From Limanda limanda (lineage: Eukaryota; Chordata; Actinopteri; Pleuronectiformes; Pleuronectidae), in contig NC_083637.1 of the NCBI RefSeq assembly GCF_963576545.1, forward strand, positions 24,460,507 to 24,524,506: a DNA stretch of 64,000 bases, given 5' to 3'. Position 1 is the first letter of the stretch. Each line of letters opens with the position of its first letter. The notes beneath the pieces are model-generated. The model had not been told where the DNA came from, did not search any database, and saw only the letters and a list, made by a program, of their open reading frames with translations. Positions 1-10,854 of the stretch are shown here, one piece after another. The position numbers were made by a program, and so were the translations under genes.

Positions 1-294
1 ACTAAGGCCAAACAGTCTCCGTAAATTCAATAAAGCTTCAGCAAATTTCATAAACACTCACAGATATATGTTGCTTAACATGTCAGATTTTGGGGAAAGC
101 TGTGAAAATGTCAAAAAGCACAATGCAATCTTAAAATGTTGGTTGATGTTTTTGATGTGACCGTGGTTACGAACATACAAGCCTCACAATACACAAACAG
201 ACACAGGTGAAAACATAACCTTCTAAGATTTACTGCATCGCCAAATCCAGGTTGTAGGTTGAAATGCGCAAATTCAATTGCACATTTATAGTGC
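1..294. other. Left flank, no gene seen
   Basis: AT-rich sequence with no recognisable coding region or repeat family. It is the left flank of the TTAA target site and is not similar to the flank of the second piggyBac copy before position 51846. Confidence 0.5.
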
Positions 295-364
295 TTAACC
301 CTTGTGTTGTCCCAGGGTCTGGTTGACCCAGCATGTGTTTGTGTGCGTGTGACAGTGTCCCGAC

Positions 365-1740
365 TTGGCGCTTGGTCATGTGGAGCAATACAAATTATTT
401 TTTAAAAAAAGAGTAAACCGTGTGCCATCCCATTTTCTTCTTCTTCTTCCTCTTCTTCCTATTATTGTTATAATTTGTATCATCACCGAGCAAGAACAGG
501 CTCCAGTACACAACACTGGCAGCCAGAGAGATGCTCGCGTGCCCTCGGGTCACGGGGACCCCAACCGACAAGCGACGGGCCCTACGTCTTCGCCGTGCGT
601 CGCGTGGCCATGTGGAGCAATACAAATTATTTTTAAAAAACAGAGTAAACCGTGTGCCACCGCATTTTCTTCTTCTTTTTCTTCCTCTTCTTGTTATAAT
701 TTTTATCATCACCAAGCAAGAACTGGCTCAAGTACACAACACTGGCAGCCGCAGAGATGCTCGCGTGCCCTCGGGTCACCCAACCGACAAGCGACGGGCC
801 CTACGTCTTTGCGCGTGGTGTGTGCAGCAATACAAAAATAAAATAAAAATGAATGCATTTTCTTTATTATTATTACTGAGCAAGAGTCTTCTTCGGCGTC
901 TTCTTCCTCTTGTTTGTCTTTTTCTTCTTCTTCATCACATCACCGAGCAAGAACAGGCTCGAGTACGCAACGCGGGCGGCCAGGCGGGCCCGTCGTCTCG
1001 ACTCTCAGGGTCACGGGTAGATGCCGAACGACAAGAGACAGGCCATACATCACCTTGTCTCGCGTCTTCGCGTGTGTCTTGTGTAGCTATAAAAATGAAT
1101 AAAAATGAGTTTCCTTCTTCCTCTTGTTCGTCTTGTTCTTCTTCTTCACATCACTGAGCAAGAACAGACTCGAGTACGCAACGCGGGCGGCCAGGCTGGC
1201 CCGACGTCACGACTCTCAGGGTCGGGGAGATGCCGAACGACAAGAGACGGGGCATACATCACCTTGTCTCGCGTCTTTGCGTGTGTCTTGTGTAGCTATA
1301 AAAAATAATAAAAATGAGTTTCTTTTTTGTTATTATTACTGCGCAAGAGTCTTTTTCTTCTTCTTCTTCTTCTAGTTCTAGTTCTCGTTCTTCTTCCCGT
1401 TCCCATCACCGAGCAAGAACAGGCTCGAGCGCAGCCGCGAGCCTTCGAGTTTCAGAGACCCAGGCCAAAGAGACTCCCCAACGCGGGCATCCCAGGGGTC
1501 CTTCGTCACACCGCCGTGCAACATGGAGCGTGGCGTGCTGAGATTACAAAAAAAGTAAAACGCTTTGCCACTGCATAGTAATTTTATTTTTTTCAACGAT
1601 CACTGAGCAACAACAGGCTCGAGTACGCAAAGCGGGCGGCCGGGAGGGCCCGTCGCGCGACTCTCAGGGTCGGGGAGACCACAAGAGTTACGCCGTCTCG
1701 CGTTTTTTACGCGTGTGTCGTGCAGATATACAAAATGATA
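365..1740 (+). repeat. Subterminal repeat array, about 6 units (copy A)
   Basis: Imperfect tandem units of about 190-255 bp. Each carries the motif GAGCAAGAACAGGCTC or a close variant, near 488, 714, 945, 1156, 1411 and 1601. The GAGC and GCTC ends of the motif can pair. Each unit also has a GC-rich half (GACAAGCGACGGGCC-like), a short AATAAA-like or AAATTATTT A/T stretch and a TTC-rich run. The last units diverge from the first. Reading frames across the array are low-complexity and not believable as genes. Confidence 0.85.
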
Positions 1741-1754
1741 CAAAAAAATTAGTT

Positions 1755-1885
1755 TCCTTCTTCCTCTTGTGCATCTTGTTCTTGTTCTTGTTCTTGTTCT
1801 TGTTCTCCTTCTTGTTCTTGTTCTTCTTGTTCTTGTTCTTGTTCTTGTTCTTGTTCTTGTTCTTGTTCTTGTTCTTGTTCCTCTT
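1755..1885 (+). repeat. TTCTTG microsatellite
   Basis: About 110 bp of TTCTTG/TTC repeats immediately upstream of the leader of the gag-like gene. Copy B has a TTC-richer version at about 53975-54072. Confidence 0.9.
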
Positions 1886-1937
1886 CTTCGTTGGTGGAGG
1901 TGTAGTTGTGAAGACAGAGGAGGTGAAGGAAAGCGCG

Positions 1938-2045
1938 TGCAAATTTATATAGGTTTCTGTATGTTTATTGAATGTTCAGTGTTGTGTAGTGTTTGTGTAC
2001 GTTTAGTGTAGTTTGTCTGTGTGTTTGCCGTGTCTCGTGGCGGGG
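1938..2045 (+). promoter_or_regulatory. Leader and possible TATA region of the gag-like gene
   Basis: A TTTATATAGG stretch lies about 100 bp before the ATG at 2046. It is followed by a T/G-rich leader shared with copy B (54120-54227), although copy B does not keep the TATA-like core. This is inference from position only. Confidence 0.3.
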
Positions 2046-2573
2046 ATGGCGTCCGCAGGGACGCCGCCGATGTCCCTGAGACATGGCGTCAGGCTGGTGC
2101 CTCAGCTCAGCTCCACGGTGGAGCAGGTGCTGCTGGCCGTGGGGGAGAAGGTGGGACATGAGAACATATCCTACGCTTCCAGGATGAACAAAGCGCTGGT
2201 GATCTTTTTTAAAGATCCAGACTCGGTCACTAAGCTCATTGAAAGCGGTTTAACTTTAGAGGAGGAGTTCATTCAAGTGTCCCCGCTATCGGTAGCTTCC
2301 ACCCGGATCACCGTGTCCGGCGTCCCCCCGTTCATCCCCAATGAAGCTCTGGAGCGAGAGCTGAGGCAGTTCGGGAAGTTCGCGAGTGGGTTCCGCGCGG
2401 TGGGTCTGGGCTGCAGAGACACAAAGCTGAAGCACGTCCAGTCTCTGAGGAGACAAGCCTTCATGTTTCTGGATAACGAGTCGCAGACACTAGACGTGTC
2501 TTTCCGGGTTCGCTACGAGGAGCAGAAGAAGAAGAAGGAGAAGAAGAAGGAGGAGAAGGAGAAGGAGGAGTAG
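2046..2573 (+). CDS. LINE ORF1-like gag protein carried by piggyBac, copy A (truncated)
   Basis: The start is the ATG at 2046, chosen because MASAGTPP aligns with the MASSETPP start of the Tx1-type LINE ORF1 at 47633 (minus); the frame is open further upstream. About 160 codons match that ORF1 closely, through ASRMNKA, the STRITVSG-PPFIPNE segment and KHVQSLRRQ. In LINEs this region belongs to the RNA-binding/assembly protein and leads into a CCHC zinc knuckle. Here the protein breaks off right after RVRYEEQ into Lys/Glu-rich codons from a GAA tract and ends at a TAG (2571-2573). The CCHC knuckle, present in copy B, is therefore missing. The transposase downstream is on the same strand in another frame. 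Whether this protein ever served the transposon is unknown. Confidence 0.8.
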   Translation: MASAGTPPMSLRHGVRLVPQLSSTVEQVLLAVGEKVGHENISYASRMNKALVIFFKDPDSVTKLIESGLTLEEEFIQVSPLSVASTRITVSGVPPFIPNEALERELRQFGKFASGFRAVGLGCRDTKLKHVQSLRRQAFMFLDNESQTLDVSFRVRYEEQKKKKEKKKEEKEKEE

Positions 2574-2632
2574 GAGAAGGAGGAGAAGGAGAAGAAACAG
2601 AAGAAGTAGAAGAAGGAGAAGAAGGAGGACGA
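2518..2632 (+). repeat. GAA/GAG-rich tract
   Basis: Purine tract of GAA, GAG and AAG triplets (TTC on the other strand). It replaces the CCHC-coding part found in copy B and separates the gag-like reading frame from the transposase. Confidence 0.9.
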
Positions 2633-2635
2633 CAC

Positions 2636-4499
2636 GTGAAAAGAGAGACCTTCCTGTCCAAGAACGGAGAAAAATCATGGTCCTCGACACCGTACGGCAG
2701 AGAGGGCCGCTCCGCCTCCACCTCCTCATATTCGTCCTCGGCTATGCACGTCGGGGTCCCTTCCCCGGGCCCCACGACGTCCAGCGGCGTCAGCGACGCG
2801 GCCTCGACGTTCGGGCTGTTCGTCACGCCGACGATAGAGAACATCGTCCTGCAGATGACGAATCTGGAGGGTCGTCGCAAGTACGGCGACGGCTGGAAAG
2901 GGATGGACGCGACCGACCTGCGCACCTACGTGGGGCTGCTGATCTTGGCGGGCGTGTACAGATCCCGGGGTGAGGCCGCCGCCAGCCTGTGGGACGCCGA
3001 GAGCGGCCGCGCGATATTCCGCGCCACGATGCCCCTGAAAATGTCTTTCACACATACTCCAGACTGCTGCGATTCGATGACCGCGATTCGACGACCGCGA
3101 GACGAGACGCGCGAGACGTGCCACCGACAAATTGGCGGCCGTGTGAGAGGTCTGGGACGCTTGGGCGGCGAAGTGACCGTGGACGAGCAACTGGTTGCGT
3201 TCAGAGGTTGGTCACTGCGTTGTTATGTTACGTGGCCTCGTCGTCCTTGTCCGCCTGTATGCACCTGGCGACTCTTGTTCTTCTTCTTGTTCTTCTTCTT
3301 GTTCTTCTTGTTCTTCTTCTTCCCTGAAGATATTGTCGGTATTCATGTTTCGTCTCTTCTCTTCCCCTCTCCCTCCCCCCCCCCCCCCCCCCCCCCTCAA
3401 ACACGCACACACACATGCCAGGCCGGTGTCCTTTCCGACAGTACATGCCCAGCAAGCCGGCGAAATACAGGATCAAGTCGTGGGTGGCGTGCGACGCCAG
3501 ATCCAGCTACGCTCGGAAGATGCAAGTCTACACCGGAAAGCCGAGCGGCGGGCACCCGGAGAGGAACCTGGGGCTGCGGGTCGTGCTCGACCTCACGGAG
3601 GGACTGAGCGGGCGCAACGTCACGTGCGACAATTACTTCACCTCCTACCAACTCGCGCGGCAGCTCCTGGACAGGAACATCACCGTGGTCGGCACGGTTC
3701 GGAACAACAAGCCCGAGCTCCCGCCCCGGCTGCTCGCGGTCAAGGGACGAGCGGTGTTCTCCTCCGTGTTCGCCTCCACGCCCGCCGCCACTCTGTTGTC
3801 TTACGTCCCGAGGAAGAAAAACAGGAACGTTGTGCTCCTGAGCACGCGGCACTCGGAGGCCCAAGTCAGCGACGGCGTGGACGGCAAACCAGTCGTCGTC
3901 CTGGACTACAACCGCAAAAAGGAGGCGTGGACAACCTGGACAAGGTGATCGGAATGTACAGCTGCCGGAGGAAGGCCGCGCGCTGGCCCCTGGTCGTCTT
4001 CCACAACATCCTCGACGTCTCTTCCTACAACGCCTTTGTGACATGGCGAGAGGTCAACCCCGACTGGATGCCGGGCAAGCGGAACAAGCGCAGGGTGTTC
4101 CTCGAGCAGCTGGGAAAGGCTCTCGTGGCGCCGTACATCGTGCGGAGGGAGCGCGTCCCACGCACCGAGGCGTCTGCCGCGGTTGTGAAGGCCGTGAAAG
4201 CGGCCGCTGCCGCCGCCGCAGCCACCACCGAGCCGAGAGACGATGACAGCGGCCGAGACGACGCTCAGGTCCAACAACAACAACAACAACCCCAGGGTGC
4301 GGCCTCCTGTCTAGACCTGGTCGTCGCAGCCGCCGCAGCCGCAGCCTCCGTGGCAGCCCCGCTCGCCGCGAGCAAGAGGAAGAGGTGTCAGATATGCCCC
4401 AGGAACAAGGACTGTAAAACTCACACAAGGTGCCGCGGGTGCGCCAAATACATCTGCAAGGGCTGTTGCCTTTTCTTTTGCCCTTCGTGCGCGTGTTGA
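2636..4499 (+). pseudogene. piggyBac transposase relic, copy A (two exons)
   Basis: This is a DDE_Tnp_1_7-type piggyBac transposase. Exon 1 (about 2636-3206) has the family N-terminal part (FVTPTIENIVLQMTN, WKGMDATDLRTYVGLLILAG) and ends in VDEQLVAFRG, which holds the first catalytic Asp. Exon 2 (3422-4499) has RCPFRQYMPSKPAKY, CDNYFTSYQLARQLL (second Asp) and GGVDNLDKVIGMY (third Asp). It ends in a Cys-rich domain (CQICPRNKDC, CKGCCLFFCPSC), as in other piggyBac proteins. Joining 3206 to 3422 restores an uninterrupted family motif. The gene is dead: a frame change near 3045-3060, a TGA at 3144-3146, a loss of about 30 bp near 3168 relative to copy B, and a one-base deletion near 3914-3920. 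No good ATG is evident. Confidence 0.88.
3207..3421 (+). other. Intron in transposase, copy A
   Basis: It begins GTTGGT and ends in a C-rich tract followed by CACATGCCAG. Removing 215 bp joins AGA-G to GC-CGG and gives the family motif FRGRC. It contains TTCTTG repeats and a run of about 22 C. Copy B has the matching intron (55348-55595, 248 bp) with identical splice borders. Confidence 0.8.
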
Positions 4500-4732
4500 T
4501 GTGTGGTGGGCTGTGCGAGCAAGAACAGGCTCGAGTACGGGCGGCTGGGCTGGCACGGCGTTGCGAGTCTAAGGGTCACTGTGATCCCGAACGACAAGAG
4601 ACGGGCCATACGTCTTTGCGGCGTGTGTCGTGTGTAGCTATAAAAAATAATAAAAATGAGTTTCCTTCTTCCTCTTGTTCGTCTTGTACTTGTTCTTGTT
4701 CTTGTTCTTGTTCTTCTTCTTCTTCTTCTTCT
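4500..4732 (+). repeat. 3' subterminal repeat unit, copy A
   Basis: One unit of the same repeat that forms the 5' array, with GAGCAAGAACAGGCTC near 4519, in the same orientation as the 5' units. It ends in a TTCTTG/TTC tract at about 4685-4732 where similarity to piggyBac stops. Confidence 0.75.
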
Positions 4733-5251
4733 TGTGAAGCAGCTTCGATCTCCTACCTGGAATAAACAGCAACACGTCCACAGAAACGAGCCGCTGACAT
4801 GGAGCCAGCAGCCCGCGGACATCACCCAGCGAGCCCAAGCTGAGGAGGGGGCTGTGGCAGGTAACTCACCCCGACCGCAGGCTCTGTTTCCTCCGCCTCT
4901 CACCCGGCTCCCTGGCTGGTTAGCGTCCCCCCTCAGCTAGCTCCCCAGCTAACACCCCCTGCCTCGAGTTGAGTAGGGTGCTCTGGCTCGTACTTCACCC
5001 TGGTCTCCGCCTCCGCCAGATCTCCACCTCCGGGGGGGGGGGGGCTAAGCCATGTAAACAGAGTGTGACGTCGGAAAAGCCCATAATCCCATTGGACGCA
5101 CTCTAGCGTAGCGTTTCTGACAGAGAGGAACCACAACAGATCACGGGAGTTGTTTTTTTCCATAGTTTTTGGGACGGTAGACATGCCAGATACCCAAATT
5201 AACGTGTAGAAGCACTACAAAAGTGGAATTTGCATAATATGGACCCTTTAA
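4733..5251. mobile_element. 3' part of the TTAA-flanked element (block 1)
   Basis: Nearly identical to 31143-31666, the right end of the complete TTAA element at 28148-31662. It ends TATGGACCCT followed by TTAA (5248-5251). A G-homopolymer near 5033-5043 differs in length from the copy at 31441. Confidence 0.8.
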
Positions 5252-6257
<1,006 letters not shown>

Positions 6258-6680
6258 TGTTGGGGGGAGACTCCTGAGTGCTGACTGTCACACAATGGCT
6301 CGTAAAACTTGAGGCCTACAAGACCAAGCTGAAACCAGTTCTACTGGTTTCTACTCTGAATCCACACATTCCTCAGACAGCCTGGGGCCTCGCCTTGGTG
6401 GGGAAAGCATTTCCTGGGCTCCCTCAGAGGACCCCCACTGTGTTTCTAACTGCTCCCTGAGATTTGAACCCTGACATCTCATTGGCTGAGAGCCAACTGA
6501 AGCCCATGACCACTTCCTGAGGAGGCAGGAACTCCTCAGGTTGTATAAAACTGTTGAGCCCACAGAGCTCGCGGCCATTTTCCTGTACTGAAGTTGCAAC
6601 AAGACCTCCCGAGGTCTTACCAGATAACCCAGTAAACTAAAGGAGGCAATAACTACTTTTGTTTCAGCTTTTTCCTTGCA
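6258..6680 (+). mobile_element. LTR fragment (block 1)
   Basis: Begins TGTTGGGGGG, as do the LTRs at 33419 and 57883 and, inverted, at 14578. It includes a TATA-like GTTGTATAAAACTG near 6541. It is cut at about 6681, where hAT-related sequence starts. Confidence 0.7.
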
Positions 6681-6939
6681 CTTTTTTAACCGGGGCAGCT
6701 TTTGTAGTCATTACTGTAATGGTTTAGCGGAGCTTCCGTTTTTTCTAACAGGCGCAGCTTTTGTAGTTATTACGGTACAGGTTTAGCGGATGAGGAAGCG
6801 CATTGACCAATTGCATGCGAGTAAAGCCATCCCATGTGATACTACTCAGCCAATCAAGTCTGTGCATTCACGGCGGTAAACATTGTGACGCTGCCGACAG
6901 ATGACAGAGTTAGAGGCAAGTTAGACACGAAAAGACGGT

Positions 6940-7340
6940 AGAAAGAAAAGGACAGATAGCGGTACAGGTAGAGAGAAACAGAGGAGTGAGCCGGAGAAAA
7001 GGAGAGAAGCAGGAGTGAAACGGAGGAAAGGAAAGACACAGGAGTGAGACGGAGAAAAGGAAAGAGGCAGGAGTGAGACGGAGAAAAGGAGAGAAGCAGG
7101 AGTGAGACGGAGAAAAGTAAAGACCCAGGAGTGAGACGGAGAAAAGGAAAGAAGAAGGAGTGAGACGGAGAAAAGAAAAAGACACAGGAGTGAGACGGAG
7201 AAAAGGAAAGAAGCAGGAGTGAGACGGAGAAAAGGAAAGAAGCAGGAGAGAGACGGAGAAAAGGAGAGAAGCAGGAGTGAGACGGAGAAAAGGAAAGAAA
7301 CAGGAGTGAGCCGGAGAGAAACAGGAGTGAGCCGGAGAAA
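6940..7340 (+). repeat. Minisatellite, about 30 bp unit
   Basis: About 13 imperfect copies of AGGAGTGAGACGGAGAAAAG plus AAAGAAGC. It lies just before the readable transposase, where the N-terminal zinc-finger part of the protein would be expected. The minus-strand Ser/Phe-rich frames here are low-complexity artefacts. Confidence 0.9.
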
Positions 7341-7361
7341 ACGTAAGATACACATGTCGCT

Positions 7362-9064
7362 GTGACAAAACATAAAGGTTTTGAACAAACATACCCACCT
7401 AAATCTGAAGTGAGATCACAGAAAATAAGTGGTCTCAGAGCCCAATATGACCAGTCCACCAGGATCCTGAGCCACTCATTCACTGCCCAACAACGTGCTC
7501 ATGAGTGTTCCCTCAGAGTTGCTTGGATTTGGGTCAACACAAAAAGCCATTTACTGATGGAGGGGTTATCAATGAATGCATGAGTGCAGTTGCCGAAACA
7601 CTTTTTGACGGAAAACAAAATCAAGAGGTTGGTGATAAATTAAAGCAAATACACATGTCAGCATCATCTGCCACAAAGAGAAGTGAACTATTAACTGAGG
7701 ATGTGCTAACCCAGCTAGATGAAGCCATGAAGAAGGCACCGTGTGTAGGCTTAGCCGTGGATGAGTCCATCGACGTGTGTGACAGTGCTCAGCTGTTGGT
7801 ATATGTCAGGTTTTTCAGCACCGACCAGATAGCGTTCTGTGAAGACCTGTTAGGTGTCACTCCCCTTCAGACCAGTACAAGAGGTGAAGACATCTACCTG
7901 GCTGTTAAGGAAATGTTAAAAAAGAGAGGGATACATCCAAAACAAGTGGTTTCAATTACCACAGATGGAGCCCCTGCAATGATAGGGAGAGAGAAAGGAG
8001 CTGTAGCAAGACTGAAAGAGGACAATCCTGAGCTCATAGCTTACCATTGTATTATTCATCAATCTGTCCACTGCGCCTCCCTATCAGATGAGCATGCTGA
8101 GGTGATGAACACAATGATGAAAATTATCAATTTTCTCAGGGCATCCTCTTCCTACCAGCATCGCATGCTAAGGGAATTCCTCAGAGAAGTTGATGCAGAC
8201 GCTGATGATCTTTTGCTGCACAACAATGTGAGATGGCTCAGTAAAGGCAGGGTGTTAGAGCGCTTTTGGTCCATCAGAAGGGAAGTTGCAGCTTTCATGG
8301 CAGAGCTAATAAGTCAGAAGGCAACACAGTTTTCTCTCTTTTTAGAAAATGAGAAACAGATGGATAATGTGGCCTTTTTGGTTGATATCACTTCGCATCT
8401 GAAGGAACTGAATTTGAGGCTACAGGGCAAGGACAATTCAATTTGTGAACTGATGACAGCTGTCCGCTCCTTTCAGAGGAAACTTGAGGTGTTCAAGGAA
8501 GACCTGCAGGGAGACTGTGCACACTTCCCAGCAGTGCAGGAACAGGTTCAGGGACAGAGAGATGTGTCTGCGTTTGTTGGCTTTATTGATAAGCTGATTG
8601 TAAACTTCAGCAACCGTTTTGACAGCTTCAGCTTTGGACAGCCGCTCACCATGTTCATTCAGAACCCATTTCTCATCACAGATGTCAGGGGGTTCTCAAA
8701 GGAAGTCACACAGCACTTTAAATGGGTAAACGCTGGGCCTCTCCAGATGCAATTGGTTGATCTCCAAGCAGATGTGGCCCTGAAAGAGCAGTTTGCAAGA
8801 ACTGACCCTTCCACTTTCTGGCTCCAAATGGTCTCATAGACAGCTTTCTCAGCTCTGAGGAAAGTAGCCCTGCACATCTTGACCATGTTTGGCTCAACAT
8901 ACAACTGCGAGGCAGCTTTCTCCAAAATGAACATTATCAAAACTAAATATCGTTCAAGGCTCACTAATGAGCACCTCCACATGTGTATGAGAATGGCCCT
9001 GACTCCATTCCGGCCCAGATTTAAAATCCTGGCAGGACAAGCTAGAGCTCAATTCTCTCACTGA
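7362..9064 (+). pseudogene. hAT transposase relic (GTF2IRD2/ZBED-like)
   Basis: It resembles the domesticated hAT proteins of the GTF2IRD2/FAM200/ZBED5 group. The first segment (7362-7530, QRAHECSLRVAWI) is in a different frame from the rest. A one-base shift near 7530 joins it to LGQHKKPFTDGG. The main frame, 7505-8839, has AVDESIDV (first catalytic Asp, about residue 86), ITTDGAPAMIG, AYHCIIHQ and VRWLSKGRVLERFW. It ends at a TAG (8837-8839). The same frame continues to 9064 with SKMNIIKTKYRSRL, the hAT C-terminal dimerisation region. The lesions seen are one frameshift, one stop and loss of the N-terminal BED finger to the minisatellite, so decay is mild. Confidence 0.88.
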
Positions 9065-9570
9065 GCAAAAAAGTGGGGGAGTGGGATATAGTAAGAGGGG
9101 AAGTCAGTCTTTCTAAAACTGTTCAATTGTTATCATCTGTGAAATTGGTTGAGACTTTTAAGTTAAGTTGTGAAATAGAAAAAGGGAAATTCAAGCTTTT
9201 GCTTTCTTTATTTTATTTTTCTGAAGTTAAGCACTTTATCTGCACATTTCTTATTTCTTATTTATTTATTATTTATTTTGAAATGCAGTCCTACTTTTAT
9301 TTAGTTAATGATATATTCCTGCAATCATACATATATGTTCAGTTCTATGTTACGTGATAATAAATATTGTCAAAAAGTTTTTGAATCGTACTGAATTCAT
9401 TTGATTTGACAGTCAGGTATTGAGTACATGCAGTTGCTGATACAACTACTAGGCTACTTAAATATATATCACACTAAATAGTTAGAAATTATGATCTTCC
9501 GGACCTTTGCTTCAAGAAATTTTCTCAAACTGGACCTCTTTAAATTTTAGTTGAATACCCCTGCTCTAGG

Positions 9571-10500
9571 GTTTAGTGACTCTTTAATGTTTTAAACCAT
9601 AAAAAAAACTTTTTGACATGCTTTACCTACCAGGCAATCTTCAAAAAGTTCCTCTTCTTTTTTGCCGAGGTACAGTATGGGGCTAAAGACGACAACTTTG
9701 CGTCTAATTTCAATGCTTTGGTTCTGTAAACAGATTAATATTGTGTTAACTGTTAATCATAATTCCGGATTTTTTAATTGTTGTATCCACAAGCATATTT
9801 TTCACCAGATAGCTCATCAACAACTGGTCTACAACGCTGAAGAAGATGAGGCCTTCTACATTAAGAAAACTGATGGGCGATTATTCCTTCCATTTTAGAA
9901 GTCTCACATCTGTTTGGTGTTTTGGCTGCTCAATGGGTGGGATGTCAGATGGAATAGTTAATGGTTCTTGTCAGAATGTGAAGTGGCTAGAAGGGCTGAA
10001 GGAGCAGGGTCTTATTGATAATACACCACTGTTCACACACATACACATACTTTAACGTGTAGTCAGATACACATTATGTCCTTTGAGCGTAAACGCACAC
10101 ACATTCACACATAACAGTACGTCATACTGCTCCTCAACTTCAGATACACACACACATCTCCAGCTAGTTGATTGAACATTCTCATACTCCGTATCAAACA
10201 GGGAGTCTAATACACAGCAGATTAGAGGTAGGGGAGGCTTTCTCTCACAGTGCTTTCATGAATAACTTCATTATATTAAATACTGAGATGTCCTTTCTCC
10301 TGTGAAATTATCAGTCTTAGAATGCTTTGAGGCCGGGACACTATGACCTCACTTCACTTCACTTCACACATATACTGAGCACACACACTCAGGCAACATG
10401 CTTATGACCTCTGGTAACCATAGCAATGGCGTGCACGTACAGCGTCATCATCACTCAACGCCAGGAAGGCAGGACCGTCTAGTCTCGACCAATCCCAATC
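9571..10500. other. No gene seen
   Basis: A/T-rich sequence with short ORFs only. 10360-10560 contains CACTTCACTT repeats and a TATATAAG motif near 10531 that could be part of an old LTR promoter. No other structure recognised. Confidence 0.4.
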
Positions 10501-10527
10501 CAAGAAGAACCTCTGTCATGCCCAGTA

Positions 10528-10833
10528 TCAATATATAAGCTTTGTGCGCACTCTGACTAAGCGCCATTTTTCCTGTGCAGGATCAGTGGACCATGCATGA
10601 TCATTTGCTAGACACCGCAGTTTCCTGACCTGTGACCTCTGAATTAACCTGCTTAATTTTAACTTGAGAACGACGCCTCCTGGCTTTGATTTCCACCCGC
10701 AACAGTCTATAAGTCTATTGCTGGTTTTAAAAAGGATTCCTGGATTGTGGTGATTACTGGTGATTAGATTGGAGAAATATTTAGCTCTGGCAATTTTACT
10801 TTTGTTATTATAGGAAGTTAAGAGGTCTTTCAT
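10528..10833 (-). mobile_element. LINE ORF2 scrap (L2/Rex1-like)
   Basis: The minus-strand frame contains KIARAKYFSNLITSNHHNP followed by GILFKTSNRLID. This is typical of the segment before the reverse transcriptase in L2/Rex-type fish LINEs. Only about 45 residues are convincing and the rest of the frame is unrelated. Confidence 0.5.
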
Positions 10834-10854
10834 ATAAAAATAGCTGACATGCAG

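Larger units (their letters stand above)
295..4732 (+). mobile_element. Composite piggyBac element, copy A
   Basis: A TTAA (295-298) precedes a 5' terminus beginning CCCTTGTGTTGTCCC, a typical piggyBac-style TTAA-CCC start. The first 31 bases contain a small hairpin, GGGTC (315-319) with GACCC (325-329). The same terminus follows a TTAA at 51846-51849 in copy B. Inside, in order: an array of subterminal repeats (about 365-1740), a TTCTTG tract, a LINE ORF1-like gag coding region (2046-2573), a GAA-rich tract, a piggyBac transposase relic with an intron (about 2636-4499) and one more subterminal repeat unit (4500-4732). No inverted copy of the 5' terminus is seen at the right. The element instead passes from a TTC tract into the inner part of a different TTAA-flanked element at 4733, so the 3' end is lost or lies elsewhere. 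Confidence 0.85.
6681..9570 (+). mobile_element. hAT element of the Charlie/GTF2IRD2-like type
   Basis: Contains a decayed hAT transposase (7362-9064). The right end reads TTGAATACCCCTGCTCTAG (about 9550-9568), a common hAT right terminus. The left end is not clean: two partial copies of a GGCGCAGCTTTTGTAGT segment lie at about 6695-6790, next to the truncated LTR. The A/T-rich stretch 9065-9550 is the 3' untranslated part. Confidence 0.75.

Noticed and set aside
395..841. Lys/Arg- and Ser-rich ORFs in the subterminal array on both strands
   Set aside because: They repeat with the unit, are low in complexity and occur on both strands; they follow from TTC-rich repeats, not genes.
365..1740. 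CRISPR-like array
   Set aside because: Units are about 190-255 bp with no short repeat/unique spacer pattern, and the setting is an animal genome.
3195..3948. Competing ORFs over the transposase on the minus strand
   Set aside because: GC-rich shadow frames; the plus strand carries the conserved piggyBac motifs.
295..5251. Composite piggyBac ending at the TTAA at 5248-5251
   Set aside because: The right end there (AGGGTCC when reversed) does not match the CCCTTGTG left end and belongs to the separate TTAA element seen complete at 28148-31662.
6854..7483. Long minus-strand Ser/Phe/Leu ORFs
   Set aside because: They are translations of the 30 bp minisatellite in three frames.
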